Below, one piece after another: positions 54,157 through 61,972 of a stretch of 64,000 nt of DNA; the stretch's first letter is position 1, and every line of letters begins with the position of its first letter. The notes below the pieces were generated by a model, which ran no database searches, was not told the origin of the DNA, and was given only the letters and a program-made list of their open reading frames with translations. The stretch comes from an uncultured Lachnospiraceae bacterium (GTDB lineage: Bacteria; Bacillota; Clostridia; Lachnospirales; Lachnospiraceae): the NCBI GenBank assembly GCA_934352055.1, contig CAKRJY010000010.1:1-64000 (forward strand). The letters run 5' to 3'. The translations under genes were made by a program, and so were the position numbers.

Positions 54157-55356
54157 TACGTTTTGTTTACGGTATTCTCCGGGAGAAACACCGGTAATTT
54201 TTTGAAAGGTGTCAGAAAAATAACTTCTGGAATTAAAGGATAACTCAATACTGATATCCATGATACTCATGCTGGTGGTGCTTAGCAGAACTTTCGCGCG
54301 CTCAATTTTTTCGCGCATGATATATTCTGTAAGGGTGCAGCCCATTTCCTGCTTGAATTTACGGGAAAAATAATACTCGGAATAACCGGCACGTTCAGCC
54401 AGTTCATTGATCGATAATTTTTCACTGATATGTACGCCGATATAATCACAGCAGTTTTTAATAATGGAAGAAATACCATTGTTTTCTTTCGATTCACAGA
54501 CTTTTTTGAAATAAATCTGCGGAATCTCCGCTGTGATATTGAAATTTTCGGTCAGGCTTGCGGCATCTTCAATGCGCTGTGCAAAAAAATCACACAAATC
54601 ATAAGCAATGTCAGGTGATACACCACCGTCAATGGAAGCTCTTGAAATTAAAGTCAGCAGAACAAAACTGTTATTTTTGGCAGCACGTAAGCTGTCTTTG
54701 GAATTATGTTGTACACCACTACTCAAATGTGACGATTCCAATAACGCTTTTTGAAAATCAGGATTTCCGTCTTTGAATAATTGCAAAAAGCGTTGCTCTG
54801 CTGCCCAGATGCCATGGTGTCGATTGGAAACCGGAGAAGGTGAAGGGACTTCCGCAGTGCCACTGTTTTGCATGTGAATGAGCTCCGGTACATTTATGGT
54901 AGAACCATAAAGCAGATAGTGAAGCTCGGATGCAAACGTATATAAAATATTGCTGGCAATGATGGGAAGCGCTGTTAATGTCTTAGCTACAGTCGATCTG
55001 GTCTTAATAGAAAGCTGCCGGCGATCCATCTCTTTTACCAGTTCGTTGTATGAATTCTCTCCGGTAAAGGTAGGACCGAGAACATAAACTTTTTGCAATT
55101 TGCCGTCATGAACTTCAAAATCAATGAGCCACGCCAGGTTAAAAAACGAATAAATGACGTGTGGTGTGTAATTGGCTTTCGCGGCAGTAATCATAGGCGC
55201 AACTTGTATTTGAAAGAGGTTATCATACCCCTGGTAATCATCCTCCGGATATGTTGTATGTAATAGCTGCATATCGGCATCATATGTCCAGGCATATAGG
55301 CGATGTGTCTGAAACAGAAGATCCAGAAAGGATGACATGCGTTCTTCGTGTGTCAT
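54148..55356 (-). CDS. AraC-family transcriptional regulator (GH78 locus)
   Basis: 402 residues. The C-terminal AraC domain has two helix-turn-helices (LSINELAERAGYSEYYFSRKFKQ and MSIMDISIELSFNSRSYFSDTFQK) and the closing ITGVSPGEYRK. The long N-terminus has no recognised ligand domain but shows the same general build as the other AraC protein at 23485. It is convergent with the rhamnosidase gene and is preceded, three bases away, by a 78-codon gene on the same strand, so the pair is co-transcribed. A role in controlling the rhamnosidase is inferred from position. Confidence 0.9.
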   Translation of the reverse strand: MTHEERMSSFLDLLFQTHRLYAWTYDADMQLLHTTYPEDDYQGYDNLFQIQVAPMITAAKANYTPHVIYSFFNLAWLIDFEVHDGKLQKVYVLGPTFTGENSYNELVKEMDRRQLSIKTRSTVAKTLTALPIIASNILYTFASELHYLLYGSTINVPELIHMQNSGTAEVPSPSPVSNRHHGIWAAEQRFLQLFKDGNPDFQKALLESSHLSSGVQHNSKDSLRAAKNNSFVLLTLISRASIDGGVSPDIAYDLCDFFAQRIEDAASLTENFNITAEIPQIYFKKVCESKENNGISSIIKNCCDYIGVHISEKLSINELAERAGYSEYYFSRKFKQEMGCTLTEYIMREKIERAKVLLSTTSMSIMDISIELSFNSRSYFSDTFQKITGVSPGEYRKQNVRL

Positions 55357-55359
55357 GGA

Positions 55360-55596
55360 TTATTCCTCACATAAAAAATCGGAAAGTGTCTCATAATCAG
55401 CTGGATTTTCGCAGCGAATGGTGCCGCTCTCCAAGATGGATTCCTGCCCTGCAATGGAACAAAATACATATTGGCTGAGTGTGGAAGCAAGGTTTAGAAT
55501 ATCACCTTCGTTGGAATAGAAAAATACATCTTCTTTACAGGATTTAACAGCAATTAAGAATTTTGTTAAATCAGCGTCTTTTTTTAATTTTCTCAT
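55360..55596 (-). CDS. small conserved hypothetical protein upstream of AraC
   Basis: 78 residues, soluble, acidic. It contains the pattern LTKFLIAVKSCKEDVFF, then GDILNLASTLSQYVF, and ends DYETLSDFLCEE. Small proteins of this type (a strand-rich core with NLxSxLSQYV) occur in Lachnospiraceae and are sometimes mislabelled polyA polymerase; the role is unknown. GGAGGA precedes the ATG. The AraC start codon follows its stop by three bases, so the two are surely translated from one message, and it may modulate the regulator. Confidence 0.7.
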   Translation of the reverse strand: MRKLKKDADLTKFLIAVKSCKEDVFFYSNEGDILNLASTLSQYVFCSIAGQESILESGTIRCENPADYETLSDFLCEE

Positions 55597-55777
55597 AATG
55601 CTAGTCCTCCAAAAATATGATTACAATAATTTTCTTACAATATAGCATAAAAAAATGCCCGGGTGAAGAAGAAAAACAAAAATTCTAATAAAATGGTTAA
55701 AAATCGGTTAAAAGGTGGACAAGTGGGAAGTAGAATTATATTTGTGAAAAAAGAACGAAGGCTGGAGGAAGAGGAAT

Positions 55778-56620
55778 ATGGCAAACAAAGCAATACAGCA
55801 GTTTCAACTGCGTACAGTGATTGGTACAGAAAAAAAGGCGAAGGAAACACTTCGGTTAATGGAGGAGGCAGGCTATGATGGGATTGAATTATGCAGTTAT
55901 ATGATAAAAAAGATGTCTCTTACGATTCGTGCAATTACACGTATAGCAGGTATGCCAATGGGAAAAAGTGGCAATCTTGATTGGCATGCGCTTTTAGCAG
56001 ATACGAATTTAAAGGTTGTCAGTATTCATCAGGATTTAGGAACGGTAAAACGTGTGCCGGAAGAGGTGATTGCAGAAGCAAAATCCTATGATACAAAGTA
56101 TGTAGTAATCACAGGCATGCATCATTTTGATTATTCTGATAAGGAAGCCGTGGATGCACTGATTGCGGATTTGAATGCATGTGGAAAACGATTGAAAGAG
56201 GACGGAATAGAACTTTTGTATCACAATCACAATTGTGAGTTTCGAAAAATTGACGGACAGACCGCCTATGAGCGCATCATTGAAAACACCAATCCGGAAT
56301 ATGTCAATTTTGAGTTTGACTCGTATTGGCCGACGGAAGCAGGCGTTAATACAATTGCCCTGATGCAGCGGCTTGGAGAACGTATGAAACTATACCATAT
56401 TAATGATCGGGGAAGCCGGGTTACTGGAAAGACATCTTCCATTCTGACATCAGATAGCATGGAGCTGGGCTATGGAAATATGGACTTAAAGACGATGGTG
56501 CAAATTGCAAAAGACAATGGCGTAGATGCAGTTGTTTTGGAAAGCCATAGAAATTGGGCAGAAAAGTCTCCGGTGAAATCATTCCAGCTGAGTGCCCAAT
56601 TTATGAATGAAAATGTATAG
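55778..56620 (+). CDS. sugar phosphate isomerase/epimerase family protein (xylose-isomerase-like TIM barrel)
   Basis: 280 residues, a TIM barrel of the AP-endonuclease-2/IolE type. Metal ligands are probable in LLYHNHNCEFRK (Glu/His), YVNFEFDSYW (Asp), KLYHINDRG (His/Asp) and VVLESHRNW (Glu). The reaction is likely isomerisation or epimerisation of a free or keto sugar; the substrate is unknown but the rhamnosidase gene nearby points to plant-glycan sugars. GGAGGAAGAGG precedes the ATG. It is divergent from the small gene at 55360 with 181 bases between, where no clear promoter was seen. Confidence 0.87.
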   Translation: MANKAIQQFQLRTVIGTEKKAKETLRLMEEAGYDGIELCSYMIKKMSLTIRAITRIAGMPMGKSGNLDWHALLADTNLKVVSIHQDLGTVKRVPEEVIAEAKSYDTKYVVITGMHHFDYSDKEAVDALIADLNACGKRLKEDGIELLYHNHNCEFRKIDGQTAYERIIENTNPEYVNFEFDSYWPTEAGVNTIALMQRLGERMKLYHINDRGSRVTGKTSSILTSDSMELGYGNMDLKTMVQIAKDNGVDAVVLESHRNWAEKSPVKSFQLSAQFMNENV

Positions 56621-56669
56621 ACGGACATAGAGATTATATATAATAGAGATGATAATGCCGAAACGAAGG

Positions 56670-56698
56670 TTGCCTATCGATGGAAAAGTTGCTACAAT
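56670..56698 (+). promoter_or_regulatory. SigA-type promoter of the double-receiver gene
   Basis: TTGCCT, a 17-base spacer and TACAAT, 31 bases before the ATG. Confidence 0.65.
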
Positions 56699-56728
56699 GA
56701 TTTATATGATTTTTAGAGGTGGGGACTT

Positions 56729-57490
56729 ATGAAGAGGGTTTTATTTGTTGGGCATTTTAGCGAACAGACAAAGCAGATGCAAAAAGAGCTGGCTCAGTTT
56801 GTCAAAATCCAGCTATGTTCAGATAATGTGACAATTGCAGAGAGCATGATGGGCATTTACGAGCCGGATCTTGTGTTGGTCAATGTGGAAGGGTTTACAG
56901 ATAGCCATTTAGAATTCTTTCAGGTATTAGCGGAAAAATATGCAGGTGTGCCGGTTGTTATCATTGGAAATGAGGATGCATATCATCGCTACGCCATGTA
57001 TGATATGGCAGAACAGATTTCCTATGTAGATCCACAGAACATGGCAGAGCAGGATCTTCTAGAGGCTATGATGGCGCGTGTAGATATTGATGCAGAGATT
57101 CTGCCGGATGGAACCATCGTTTCAAGAGATGAACGGAAGATGGTGATGGTTGTTGACGACAGCCCAATGATGCTTCGCAGTATGAAGCAGATGTTAGAGG
57201 AACGGTATCAGGTAATGCTTGCAACATCCGGAGAACAGGCGCTTGCTATGATGGATAAGCGTAAGCCGGATTTGGTGGTGCTGGATTATGAAATGCCGGA
57301 ATGCGATGGCAGAGAAACATTGGAGATGATTCGTGCAAAAGAGGAAATAAAGGATATACCAGTTGTCTTTTTGACAGGACATGGGGATGCGGAACATATT
57401 CGCTCGGTATTAGATTTGAATCCAAGTGCATATTTTTTAAAACCACCTAAGGCAGATAAAATATTAGAAGTTTTAGGACAATTATTGTAA
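56729..57490 (+). CDS. response regulator with a degenerate and an intact receiver domain, no output domain
   Basis: 253 residues. Residues 137-253 form a full receiver: D143/D144, phospho-acceptor D186 in VVLDYEMPECDG, T216 and K238. Residues 1-115 have the same fold pattern but lack the acidic pair (GHF instead of DD) and have Asn52 where the phospho-Asp would be, so this half cannot be phosphorylated in the usual way. No DNA-binding or enzyme domain follows; the protein may act by protein contacts, for example on motility or a kinase. It is monocistronic. Confidence 0.88.
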   Translation: MKRVLFVGHFSEQTKQMQKELAQFVKIQLCSDNVTIAESMMGIYEPDLVLVNVEGFTDSHLEFFQVLAEKYAGVPVVIIGNEDAYHRYAMYDMAEQISYVDPQNMAEQDLLEAMMARVDIDAEILPDGTIVSRDERKMVMVVDDSPMMLRSMKQMLEERYQVMLATSGEQALAMMDKRKPDLVVLDYEMPECDGRETLEMIRAKEEIKDIPVVFLTGHGDAEHIRSVLDLNPSAYFLKPPKADKILEVLGQLL

Positions 57491-57496
57491 ATCCAT

Positions 57497-57532
57497 AGGC
57501 TGTATTTCGGGAGTGAGAAGTACAGCCTTTTC
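57497..57532 (+). terminator. intrinsic terminator after the double-receiver gene
   Basis: AGGCTGTA pairs with TACAGCCT over a 16-base loop, then TTTTCT. Confidence 0.65.
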
Positions 57533-57555
57533 TGAATGCAGAGAGGAAACAGGCT

Positions 57556-58476
57556 ATGAAATGTTTGAGTTGTGGTAAGAATTTTGACTATGAAAAATAC
57601 TATGGCATCTGTCCAAAGTGCGGAACATATAATAAGGCAGCATCTGAGGCGGATACGACGCAGGCGTTCCAGGAAGAGTTTACGTCAACCCAGGAGGCGG
57701 AACCAACCCAGGAAGAGTTTGTGCCAACCCAGGAGCCGGAACCGACCTTCTTTTCACAAACAAAGGAAGAAAAACAAAAAAGAGTGCGGAAAAATCTGAT
57801 ACTTGGGATTGCCATTTTAGTTGCGTTATCCATCATTTTGACAATCGTGCAGGGAATCGTGACAGGTTATCTGGGGTCATCGGATTATCGGGAAAAGAAA
57901 AGAAAGGACATTGAAGAAGTCGCCATAGAAAAGTCAGATCTGGGTGAGGCATATACGATTGAAAACGAGTATGGCCGCACACTTACCGTGGCAAAAGCGG
58001 AGGTATTAGCAGAAGCAGACACCATCGGAGGTTTCCCAGCGGGGCAACGACTGATTGCAGTACGTATAGAGTCCAATAAGGTAGATGATATAAGCTATGA
58101 TACCTATGCGCATGCACCGGTAAAAGATTTTTATATATCCTATGATGGTACATATCGTTCAACGGTACCAAATTATAAATTAACCAGTGGTGGTTATGAT
58201 GATATTATTGGTAATCGACAATCCATAGATTCTTATGAATTTTCTGATGCAGGTTCTCACACAGGATATCTCTTCTTCTTTATTCCTGCAGAGGCGCAAA
58301 AGATTGATTTTGTATATAGCGTCGTGGATACCGAAAGCTGCGACCTTATAAAATATGTAAAGGTGCCGTTGGAAGTAGATGCGCAGCAGGACGAGGCAGA
58401 AACACAGTCAGCAGAAGACACAATAACGACACTGCCAGCGGAAGATGATACAGCAGAAAAACCGGTCGTGGACTAA
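57556..58476 (+). CDS. zinc-ribbon membrane protein with extracellular domain, function unknown
   Basis: 306 residues. The N-terminal zinc ribbon has CxxC at 3-6 and 19-22 and faces the cytoplasm. A Glu/Pro/Thr/Gln linker (about 32-66) contains an imperfect tandem repeat (TQEEF and TQEPEPT types). One membrane helix lies at about 84-104; the remaining 200 residues are outside and resemble, in build, the DUF4352-like beta domains of Gram-positive surface proteins, with an acidic Thr/Glu tail. GAGGAAAC precedes the ATG. It lies 11 bases before another one-helix membrane protein, so the two probably work together. Confidence 0.75.
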   Translation: MKCLSCGKNFDYEKYYGICPKCGTYNKAASEADTTQAFQEEFTSTQEAEPTQEEFVPTQEPEPTFFSQTKEEKQKRVRKNLILGIAILVALSIILTIVQGIVTGYLGSSDYREKKRKDIEEVAIEKSDLGEAYTIENEYGRTLTVAKAEVLAEADTIGGFPAGQRLIAVRIESNKVDDISYDTYAHAPVKDFYISYDGTYRSTVPNYKLTSGGYDDIIGNRQSIDSYEFSDAGSHTGYLFFFIPAEAQKIDFVYSVVDTESCDLIKYVKVPLEVDAQQDEAETQSAEDTITTLPAEDDTAEKPVVD

Positions 58477-58487
58477 GGAGGGGCAGA

Positions 58488-59018
58488 ATGGTAAATGGAT
58501 ATGGAAGAAACAGACAGAAAAATGGTCTTTTAATTGTTGTTCTCTTTATTGTTATCTGTGTGTTTCTAGGTAGTCTGGTTCAATTTATGGTTGCTCTTGG
58601 TGAAGTGATTGAAGGACCATCTTATGTGGAAAGCAAAGCGGCACTGGATGGAGATGTTACCATTTCCTATCTTGGGAAGAATTATATGGAGAATGCAAAA
58701 AGTGGATATTCCTACTATAGAATTGATGTGCCTGTGTATAACAATGGAAGTTATGAAATGGGAACAGGGTATGAAGTGCGTTTGCAGGTAGAAACGGAAG
58801 AGTGGGATGACGTCGAGGAATTTACGATGACGGATAATAGTGATTTCGCATATTCTTATGAGGATCTGGTGCCGCCGGCAACATCCGGCATCGCTCATAA
58901 AGTTTATTTGATTAGAGATGGCGTGAAAGAAGTGAAGGCAACATTCTATGAAAGCAGTGATGATTATTATGATGGGAAAAATGGAACGGAATTTGTATTA
59001 AAAGTGCCGACAGAATAA
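58488..59018 (+). CDS. single-pass membrane protein with extracellular beta domain, function unknown
   Basis: 176 residues. A short basic start, one membrane helix (about 13-36) and an outside domain rich in Tyr, Asp and Glu. The alternating strands in YYRIDVPVYNNGSYEMGTGYEVRLQVE suggest an immunoglobulin-like or DUF4352-like sandwich. I recognise no named family. AAGGAGGGG precedes the ATG; it follows the zinc-ribbon gene by 11 bases. Read-through past its stop would meet the hairpin at 59074. Confidence 0.65.
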   Translation: MVNGYGRNRQKNGLLIVVLFIVICVFLGSLVQFMVALGEVIEGPSYVESKAALDGDVTISYLGKNYMENAKSGYSYYRIDVPVYNNGSYEMGTGYEVRLQVETEEWDDVEEFTMTDNSDFAYSYEDLVPPATSGIAHKVYLIRDGVKEVKATFYESSDDYYDGKNGTEFVLKVPTE

Positions 59019-59073
59019 AACAACACTTTTACGGAAACGTTGCTGAAAAGTTAAGTTTCCAAAAAAGTACAAG

Positions 59074-59151
59074 AAATCCTATTGCACGACTCGCATGTGC
59101 CCCTTACTATAGTTAAGGACATTATGAAAGAGGGAGCAATAGGATTTTTTT
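59074..59151 (+). terminator. terminator with the sulP promoter nested in its loop
   Basis: A perfect 12-bp stem (AAATCCTATTGC at 59074 with GCAATAGGATTT at 59136) spans 50 bases and ends in T7 right at the ATG of the SulP gene. The 3' arm holds AGGA, the likely ribosome site. RNA reading through from upstream would terminate or hide this site. RNA from the promoter inside the loop lacks the 5' arm and stays open. Confidence 0.7.
59082..59110 (+). promoter_or_regulatory. SigA-type promoter of the short sulP gene
   Basis: TTGCAC, a 17-base spacer and TACTAT. The predicted RNA start is near 59117, between the two arms of the hairpin. Confidence 0.6.
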
Positions 59152-60807
59152 ATGGAAAAGCTAAAACCAAAATTTTTTACAACGATTCGGGATTATTCGA
59201 AAGAACAGTTTATAAAGGATGTCATATCAGGCATTATTGTGGCAATTATCGCTTTGCCACTTTCGATTGCACTGGCACTTGCCTCAGGCGTAACACCGGA
59301 AAAAGGTATTTATACGGCAATTATTGCCGGATTTCTTGTGTCGTTTCTAGGTGGTTCTAAGGTACAGATTGCAGGACCGACAGCAGCTTTTGCGACAATT
59401 GTTGCAGGTATTGTGGCAAAAAGTGGTATGGACGGACTGATTGTAGCGACGATCATGGCAGGAATATTACTTGTTGTCATGGGATTATGTCATTTCGGCA
59501 CCTTGATTAAATTTATTCCATATACCATTACAACCGGCTTTACAGCGGGTATAGCAGTGACGCTATTTATTGGTCAGATTAAGGACTTTTTGGGACTTAC
59601 TGTTGTGAGCAAAGAACCTCTTATAGATACGGGCGATAAGTTTATGGCATATATGAAAGCGCTGCCAACGATCAACTGGCAGGCATTTCTTGTGGGAATG
59701 ATTTGCATTGCCATATTAATTATCTGGCCAAAACTGGGAAAAATCAGTGTGATACCGGCATCGCTTATTGTAGTGATTGTATCGATTGTGCTGGTCAAGG
59801 GATTATCTATGCAGGTAAATACCATTGGAGATCTGTATGAGATTTCCAATAAATTACCACAATTACAGATGCCGCACATTACTTTTCGTTTGATTCAGAG
59901 CGAATTTAGTGATGCGCTTACGATTGCCATTTTAGCAGCAATTGAATCATTGCTTTCTGCTGTGGTTGCGGATTCTATGATTAATGGCAGACATCGTTCC
60001 AATATGGAACTGATCGCACAGGGCGTAGGAAATATTGGCTCTGCACTGTTTGGAGGTATTCCGGCAACAGGAGCGATTGCAAGAACTGCGGCAAATGTAA
60101 AAAATGGTGGGCGCACACCGGTGGCAGGTATGGTACATTCTATTACCCTGCTTCTTGTACTTATTCTTTTGATGCCGTATGCAGCTTTGATTCCTATGCC
60201 AGCGATTGCTGCAATTTTGTTTGGCGTTGCATATAATATGTGTGGCATCCGCAAGTTTGTAGACCTTTGTAAGATGGCTCCAAAGAGCGATATCGCTGTC
60301 TTGCTTACAACGTTTGTGCTTACGGTGGTATTTGATTTAGTTGTAGCAATCGAAGTAGGCATGGTTCTTGCGGCAATGCTTTTTATGAAACGTATGAGTG
60401 ATGTGACTGCGGTGGAAGGCTGGAAGTATGTCGAGGATGAAGATGACGATCCGGATAGTCTTTCCTTGCGTCAGGTTCCGGAAAAAGTACGCGTTTATGA
60501 AATCAGTGGACCAATGTTTTTTGGCGCAGCAGATAAAATTTTTGATATAACGGTTGACGAGCGCGATAAGGTGTTGATTCTGCGTATGCGTAGTGTGGGA
60601 GCAATTGATGCGACTGCGCTGCATTCCCTCGAGCAGTTGCAGACGGATTGTGAGAGAAAAGGAATCCGCTTACTTTTGTCTCATGTAAATGAGCAACCGA
60701 TGCATATGATGGAAAAAGCGGGATTTGATAAACGCATCGGAAGAGAATATTTTTGTGCGCATATTGATGATGCGCTGGCGTTGGCAGAGCGCATTGCAAC
60801 AAAATAG
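59152..60807 (+). CDS. SulP-family anion transporter (short form) with STAS domain
   Basis: 551 residues, the normal SulP length, in contrast with the 708-residue copy at 13058. The core has FIKDVISGIIVAIIALPLSIALA at the entry, GGSKVQIAGPTAAFATIVAG, and later GGIPATGAIARTAANVKNG. A C-terminal STAS domain spans about 440-545 (LRMRSVGAIDATALHSLEQL). The pattern is close to that of bacterial bicarbonate/sulfate SulP carriers; the ion is not known. The ATG sits directly behind the T-run of the nested terminator. A terminator follows at 60826. Confidence 0.92.
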   Translation: MEKLKPKFFTTIRDYSKEQFIKDVISGIIVAIIALPLSIALALASGVTPEKGIYTAIIAGFLVSFLGGSKVQIAGPTAAFATIVAGIVAKSGMDGLIVATIMAGILLVVMGLCHFGTLIKFIPYTITTGFTAGIAVTLFIGQIKDFLGLTVVSKEPLIDTGDKFMAYMKALPTINWQAFLVGMICIAILIIWPKLGKISVIPASLIVVIVSIVLVKGLSMQVNTIGDLYEISNKLPQLQMPHITFRLIQSEFSDALTIAILAAIESLLSAVVADSMINGRHRSNMELIAQGVGNIGSALFGGIPATGAIARTAANVKNGGRTPVAGMVHSITLLLVLILLMPYAALIPMPAIAAILFGVAYNMCGIRKFVDLCKMAPKSDIAVLLTTFVLTVVFDLVVAIEVGMVLAAMLFMKRMSDVTAVEGWKYVEDEDDDPDSLSLRQVPEKVRVYEISGPMFFGAADKIFDITVDERDKVLILRMRSVGAIDATALHSLEQLQTDCERKGIRLLLSHVNEQPMHMMEKAGFDKRIGREYFCAHIDDALALAERIATK

Positions 60808-60810
60808 AAT

Positions 60811-60829
60811 ACACTTTGTAAAATGAAAT
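60811..60829 (+). repeat. 19-bp inverted repeat, left arm
   Basis: Reverse complement of 60945-60963, base for base. It lies just behind the sulP stop and overlaps the start of the terminator at 60826. Confidence 0.9.
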
Positions 60830-60868
60830 CCATGTTGTCAGTAAAAACTGGCGATATGGATTTTTTTT
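60826..60868 (+). terminator. intrinsic terminator after the short sulP gene
   Basis: AAATCCAT and ATGGATTT with further inner pairing (GT/AC), then T8. Confidence 0.8.
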
Positions 60869-60928
60869 GCGTCGTTTCCAAGGCGGGAGAACACAGCGCA
60901 GACACCAACCACCATTTTTAACACAATT

Positions 60929-60968
60929 TTTACAAAGAGCATACATTTCATTTTACAAAGTGTTTGTA
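60929..60968 (+). promoter_or_regulatory. Pho-box-like array before pstS
   Basis: Hexamers TTTACA, CATACA, TTTACA and TTTGTA are spaced by 5, 6 and 5 bases, an 11-12-base period like PhoP/PhoB boxes. A TATCAT that could be the -10 (60967-60972) lies at the end. The genes behind are the phosphate uptake operon, which PhoP-type regulators normally control. Confidence 0.6.
60945..60963 (+). repeat. 19-bp inverted repeat, right arm
   Basis: Perfect inverted copy of 60811-60829. This arm lies within the Pho-box-like array, so the left arm is an additional reversed half of that array. Confidence 0.9.
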
Positions 60969-61026
60969 TCATATGTCTTGTAAACGAAATAGAAAGAAAA
61001 GTCAAAACGACAAAAGGAGATTGAAA

Positions 61027-61932
61027 ATGAAATTGAAGAAAATCGCCGCAACACTTCTTGTTGCAACATTAGCAATTGGCACCATGGTAGGATGCGGAAG
61101 TACAGGAAATGACAATACAGCAGATGGAGAAAAGACAGAGAACACAGGAGCATCCGGAGACATCACCATTCTTTCCCGTGAAGATGGTTCTGGTACAAGA
61201 GGCGCATTTGTAGAGCTTTTCGGGATTGAGGAAGAAAAAGATGGCGAAAAGGTGGACATGACCACAGAAGATGCTAAGATCACAAACTCTACATCCGTTA
61301 TGATGACAACAGTTGCCGGAGATGTAAATTCTCTTGGTTATATCTCACTTGGTTCTTTGGATGACACAGTTACCGCTGTAAAGATTGATGGCGTAGAAGC
61401 AACAGCAGAAAACGTATCCAATGGAACATACAAGATTGCACGTCCATTTAACATTGCTACAAAGGGAGAAGACTTAAGTGAAGCTGGACAGGATTTTGTA
61501 AACTTTATTCTGAGCAAAGAAGGACAGCAGGTCATTACAGACAATGGATATATCAGCGTAGGTGAAGGGGAAGCATTTGCTTCTAACAATGCATCAGGAA
61601 AACTTACGATCGCAGGTTCTTCTTCTGTAACACCTGTTATGGAAAAACTCGTAGAGGCTTATAACAAGGTAAACGCAAACGTAGAGATTGAAGTACAGGA
61701 AAGTGATTCCTCTACCGGTATGCAGTCAACCATTGATGGTTTGTGCGATATTGGAATGGCATCCAGAGAATTAAAAGATTCTGAAACAGGAGCCGGACTG
61801 GTAGCGACAGAAATTGCAAAAGATGGTATTGCAGTGATTGTAAACAATGACAGCGGAATTACAGATTTAACATCTGATCAGGTAAAGCAGATTTACACAG
61901 GTGAGATTCTTGCATGGGATGAATTACAGTAA
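61027..61932 (+). CDS. pstS: phosphate ABC transporter substrate-binding lipoprotein PstS, circularly permuted
   Basis: 301 residues. The signal peptide ends in the lipobox MVGC with Cys23 as lipid anchor. Both PstS lobes are present but in swapped order. Residues 45-178 hold what is normally the second half: ITILSREDGSGTRGAF, NSLGYISLGSL, VDGVEATAENV, ARPFNI and FILSKEGQQVI. Residues 190-301 hold what is normally the first half: GKLTIAGSSSVTPVMEKL, DIGMASRELKDSE, DGIAVIVN and VKQIYTGEILAWDEL. Phosphate-contact motifs (GSSS, SRELKD, DGSGTR) are all kept. AAAAGGAG precedes the ATG. The operon continues pstC-pstA-pstB. Confidence 0.9.
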   Translation: MKLKKIAATLLVATLAIGTMVGCGSTGNDNTADGEKTENTGASGDITILSREDGSGTRGAFVELFGIEEEKDGEKVDMTTEDAKITNSTSVMMTTVAGDVNSLGYISLGSLDDTVTAVKIDGVEATAENVSNGTYKIARPFNIATKGEDLSEAGQDFVNFILSKEGQQVITDNGYISVGEGEAFASNNASGKLTIAGSSSVTPVMEKLVEAYNKVNANVEIEVQESDSSTGMQSTIDGLCDIGMASRELKDSETGAGLVATEIAKDGIAVIVNNDSGITDLTSDQVKQIYTGEILAWDELQ

Positions 61933-61972
61933 TCTTGCGGTATAAGTTCAAGGCAAAAGGAAAGGTCAGAAC

